From: Antrihabitans stalactiti
GTDB taxonomy: Bacteria; Actinomycetota; Actinomycetes; Mycobacteriales; Mycobacteriaceae
Assembly: GCF_012932915.1 (NCBI RefSeq)
Contig: NZ_VCQU01000001.1
Location: 310,001 to 374,000, forward strand
Direction of reading: 5' to 3'
Length of the DNA: 64,000 bases
The notes below the pieces were generated by a model that was not told the DNA's origin, did no database searches, and worked only from the letters and a program-made list of their open reading frames with translations. The translations under genes and the position numbers were made by a program. Shown piece after piece: positions 62,047 to 64,000 of the stretch (positions are counted from its first letter, which is position 1; the number at the start of each line of letters is the position of its first letter).

Positions 62047-63234
62047 ATGAAAGCTGTTACGTGGCAGGGCCGCCGAAAAGTCTCCGTCGATACGGTCCCC
62101 GACCCCGTCATCGAGCAACCGTCCGACGCCGTCATTCGCGTGACGTCGACCGGTATATGCGGGTCCGACCTCCACCTTTACGAAGTGCTCGGTCCGTACA
62201 TGAGCACTGGCGACATTCTCGGCCACGAAACGATCGGCATCGTCGAAGAGGTCGGCAGCGAGGTGTCCAACATCCGCGCCGGCGATCGCGTCGTCATTCC
62301 GTTCCAGATCAGCTGCGGGACGTGCTTCATGTGCAAACGCGGACTGACAACCCAGTGTGAGACAACGCAAGTCCGGGACCAAGGCAGCGGCGCTGCGTTG
62401 TTCGGGTACTCCAAGATGTACGGTCAGGTCCCGGGCGGTCAGGCACAGTATTTGCGCGTCCCGTACGCGGATTTCACACATATCAAGGTGCCCGAGGGCC
62501 CAGACGACGGGCGCTTCCTCTATCTCTCCGACGTGCTCCCCACAGCGTGGCAAGCCGTCGCTTATGCAGGAGTTCCCAACGGCGGTTCGCTGACCGTCCT
62601 CGGCTTGGGTCCGATCGGCGACATGGCGTGCCGGGTGGCTGCGCACCAGGGGTACCGCGTCATCGGCGTCGACCGCGTACCGGAGCGACTTGCGCGAGCA
62701 GCCGCACGCGGGATCGAGACGATCAACATGGATCAGGTGGGCGACGGCCTTGCCGACACGATCCGCGACATGACCGACGGGCGCGGCACCGATTCGGTGA
62801 TCGACGCGGTCGGCATGGAAGCGCACGGTTCGCCGATCGGCGCGGTTGCCCAGAAGGCTGGCGGCCTTCTCCCCGATCCTGTCGCTGTGAAGGTGTTCGA
62901 CGCGGCTGCAATCGATCGAATGGGTGCGCTGCTCAGCGCCATCGACATCGTTCGTCGCGGCGGCACGATCTCGCTGATCGGGGTGTACGGCGGGATGGTC
63001 GATCCGATGCCGATGCGGATCCTGTTCGACAAGCAAATCCAGCTGCGGATGGGTCAGGCGAACGTCAAGCACTGGGTCGACGACATCTTGCCGCTGCTCA
63101 CCGATGACGATCCGCTTGGCGTCGATTCCTTTGCTACGCATCGGCTTCCGCTGGCTTCGGCACCCGAGGCGTACAAGATGTTCCAAGAGAAGACCGATGG
63201 CGCGGTCAAGATCGTGCTCGACCCGAGCGCCTAG
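62047..63234 (+). CDS. Zinc-dependent alcohol dehydrogenase (formaldehyde dehydrogenase-like)
   Basis: A 395-residue MDR enzyme. Catalytic zinc ligands: Cys in TGICGSDLHLYE and His-Glu in GHETIGIVEEVG; structural zinc Cys in SCGTCFMCKRGLTTQC; Rossmann motif LTVLGLGPIGDMACRVA. The length and the long insert after the structural zinc site resemble glutathione-independent formaldehyde dehydrogenases (FdhA-like). The formate dehydrogenase gene 50 kb away could finish formaldehyde oxidation, but this pairing is inference. ATG 62047 is preferred over an ATG 22 codons upstream. Confidence 0.9.
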   Translation: MKAVTWQGRRKVSVDTVPDPVIEQPSDAVIRVTSTGICGSDLHLYEVLGPYMSTGDILGHETIGIVEEVGSEVSNIRAGDRVVIPFQISCGTCFMCKRGLTTQCETTQVRDQGSGAALFGYSKMYGQVPGGQAQYLRVPYADFTHIKVPEGPDDGRFLYLSDVLPTAWQAVAYAGVPNGGSLTVLGLGPIGDMACRVAAHQGYRVIGVDRVPERLARAAARGIETINMDQVGDGLADTIRDMTDGRGTDSVIDAVGMEAHGSPIGAVAQKAGGLLPDPVAVKVFDAAAIDRMGALLSAIDIVRRGGTISLIGVYGGMVDPMPMRILFDKQIQLRMGQANVKHWVDDILPLLTDDDPLGVDSFATHRLPLASAPEAYKMFQEKTDGAVKIVLDPSA

Positions 63235-63365
63235 TAAAAACAGCGCGATCCCCTAGCAAAACCGCGACCAAATCCCCTAATACCGCCCGGTGGTAAACAA
63301 ACTACAAGTAGGTTTACTACGGCTTTGAGCGACCGGACATATTTGAGGGGCGGAGGTAGCGCGCG
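63235..63365 (+). promoter_or_regulatory. Intergenic region with inverted repeat before the last gene
   Basis: This 131-bp spacer has two ATCCCCTA direct repeats (near 63248 and 63272) and an imperfect inverted repeat, GTAAACAAACTAC and GTAGGTTTAC, around 63292-63317. Such a site could be an operator or a weak hairpin. GGAGG lies nine bases before the TTG start at 63366. Confidence 0.35.
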
Positions 63366-64000
63366 TTGCTCGACGATCTGGCGGTGCTGGTATTCGCCGG
63401 CTTTGCAACCGCGTCGGCCGTCTGGGCTTGGCTTCGCGACGGCAACTCTCGACGCCGCACCTGGTTGGCGTTGGCCTGCGGTCTGGGAGCCTGGACGGTC
63501 GGCACGGTCGTCTCGACCTATTACGAATCCTTGCCTCCCCACACCGCGCTTCTGCTCTTCGCTGTCGGCGCCGGTGCAGCTTTGTTGTGTTTCCCGGTCA
63601 GTCCGGACCCGACGCCGCGCGCGCAACTGCTGCTCGACGCGACGATTGTTGCCGGGTCACTGTTCGTGGTGTCGTGGGTCAGCGTGCTCGGGAGCGTCTA
63701 CCGCACAGACGCGGACACTCGCCTGGCCTACACATTGGCTGTTGCCTCCCCCGTCGCCGACGTCCTGATTGCGACAACCGCGATCATGGTCTGGGTCCGC
63801 GCCGGCAACGCGCCGCTCCGTACCCTCGGCCTACTGTCGGCCGGAATCATGTTGATGGCGTTGGCGGACAGCGCAATTGCCTTCGCCAGCGCTCGAGGCG
63901 AACAGCAGCTCGATGGCTGGATCGATCTCGGCTGCATCGTTGCTTTCGGAGTGCTGGGAATAGCTGCGCTCTCGAGCGGTGGCGAGCCCGCATCGGCATC
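63366..64000 (+). CDS. Multi-TM protein, N-terminal part (possibly a cyclic-di-GMP enzyme sensor region)
   Basis: From TTG 63366 the frame stays open to the window end (211 codons). It holds about six hydrophobic segments (for example LAVLVFAGFATASAVWAWL, ALLLFAVGAGAALLCFPV), with loops containing SRRRTW and SPDPTPRAQ. Such helical arrays precede GGDEF/EAL domains in actinobacterial cyclic-di-GMP proteins, but no such domain is visible here. It may equally be another membrane protein. Confidence 0.6.
   Translation, partial: MLDDLAVLVFAGFATASAVWAWLRDGNSRRRTWLALACGLGAWTVGTVVSTYYESLPPHTALLLFAVGAGAALLCFPVSPDPTPRAQLLLDATIVAGSLFVVSWVSVLGSVYRTDADTRLAYTLAVASPVADVLIATTAIMVWVRAGNAPLRTLGLLSAGIMLMALADSAIAFASARGEQQLDGWIDLGCIVAFGVLGIAALSSGGEPASA

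Noticed and set aside
1-64000. CRISPR arrays, tRNA/rRNA genes, prophage or insertion sequences
   Set aside because: No regular spaced repeats, no cloverleaf-like sequences noticed, no transposase, integrase or phage structural proteins among the frames.

Overview
The window is 64 kb of high-GC DNA (about 65% G+C by eye) from a mycolic-acid actinomycete of the Rhodococcus/Nocardia type. The evidence is a complete mce lipid-import operon with its own MceG-type ATPase, a wax-ester/diacylglycerol acyltransferase, a ChoD-like GMC oxidoreductase, PucR regulators, a DUF222-HNH (13E12-type) gene, and SigF-style GGGTA promoter motifs. I see no rRNA, tRNA, CRISPR array, prophage or insertion sequence. 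It reads as ordinary chromosome rich in lipid and terpenoid-like catabolic genes.

Left part (1-29.6 kb): the tail of an acyl-CoA dehydrogenase/PIG-L/methyltransferase operon; a stress block (STAS protein, ANTAR protein, catalase with a SigF-like promoter, second STAS protein); a frameshifted alpha/beta hydrolase next to an AraC regulator; OsmC; a DUF222-HNH gene with a probable LexA box; a thioesterase-FUSC pair; a LysR/hypothetical/NAD-formate dehydrogenase unit; a Na+/H+ antiporter; an FAD oxidoreductase; a tightly overlapping lipase-TetR-SDR-acyl-CoA synthetase operon; a DJ-1/PfpI protein; a first DUF4393(Abi-alpha)-like/DUF445-like gene pair; a third STAS protein; a TetR regulator with a clear operator; a DUF1345 protein; a CDF transporter; and a Baeyer-Villiger monooxygenase (BVMO)/SDR pair divergent from a VirS-like AraC regulator.

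Central part (55.3-30.7 kb, all minus strand): a small membrane protein, yrbEA-yrbEB-mceABCDEF, two Mce-associated proteins, a 28-residue micro-ORF coupled to a Cys-rich 78-residue protein, the ATPase, a second Abi-alpha/DUF445 pair, a universal stress protein, and then a catabolic operon (esterase, succinate-semialdehyde-type dehydrogenase, GMC oxidoreductase, SDR, WS/DGAT, two acyl-CoA dehydrogenases, acetoacetate-decarboxylase-like protein). A 19-bp motif with one mismatch lies upstream of both the BVMO/AraC pair and this catabolic operon, so the AraC protein probably controls both. The likely theme is import of a hydrophobic substrate by Mce followed by oxidative breakdown or esterification.

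Right part (55.5-64 kb): a Rieske oxygenase/reductase operon with a truncated acyl-CoA ligase and a PucR regulator, a second divergent PucR regulator, two small hypothetical proteins, a zinc alcohol/formaldehyde-type dehydrogenase with a SigF-like promoter, and the start of a multi-TM protein.

The most unusual signals are: (1) a dispersed 42-bp near-perfect palindrome in five versions, with compensatory changes, one copy lying in frame inside a Mce-associated gene; (2) the duplicated Abi-alpha-like/DUF445-like cassette; (3) the shared AraC-type motif; and (4) several micro-ORFs joined to their neighbours by stop-start overlaps.
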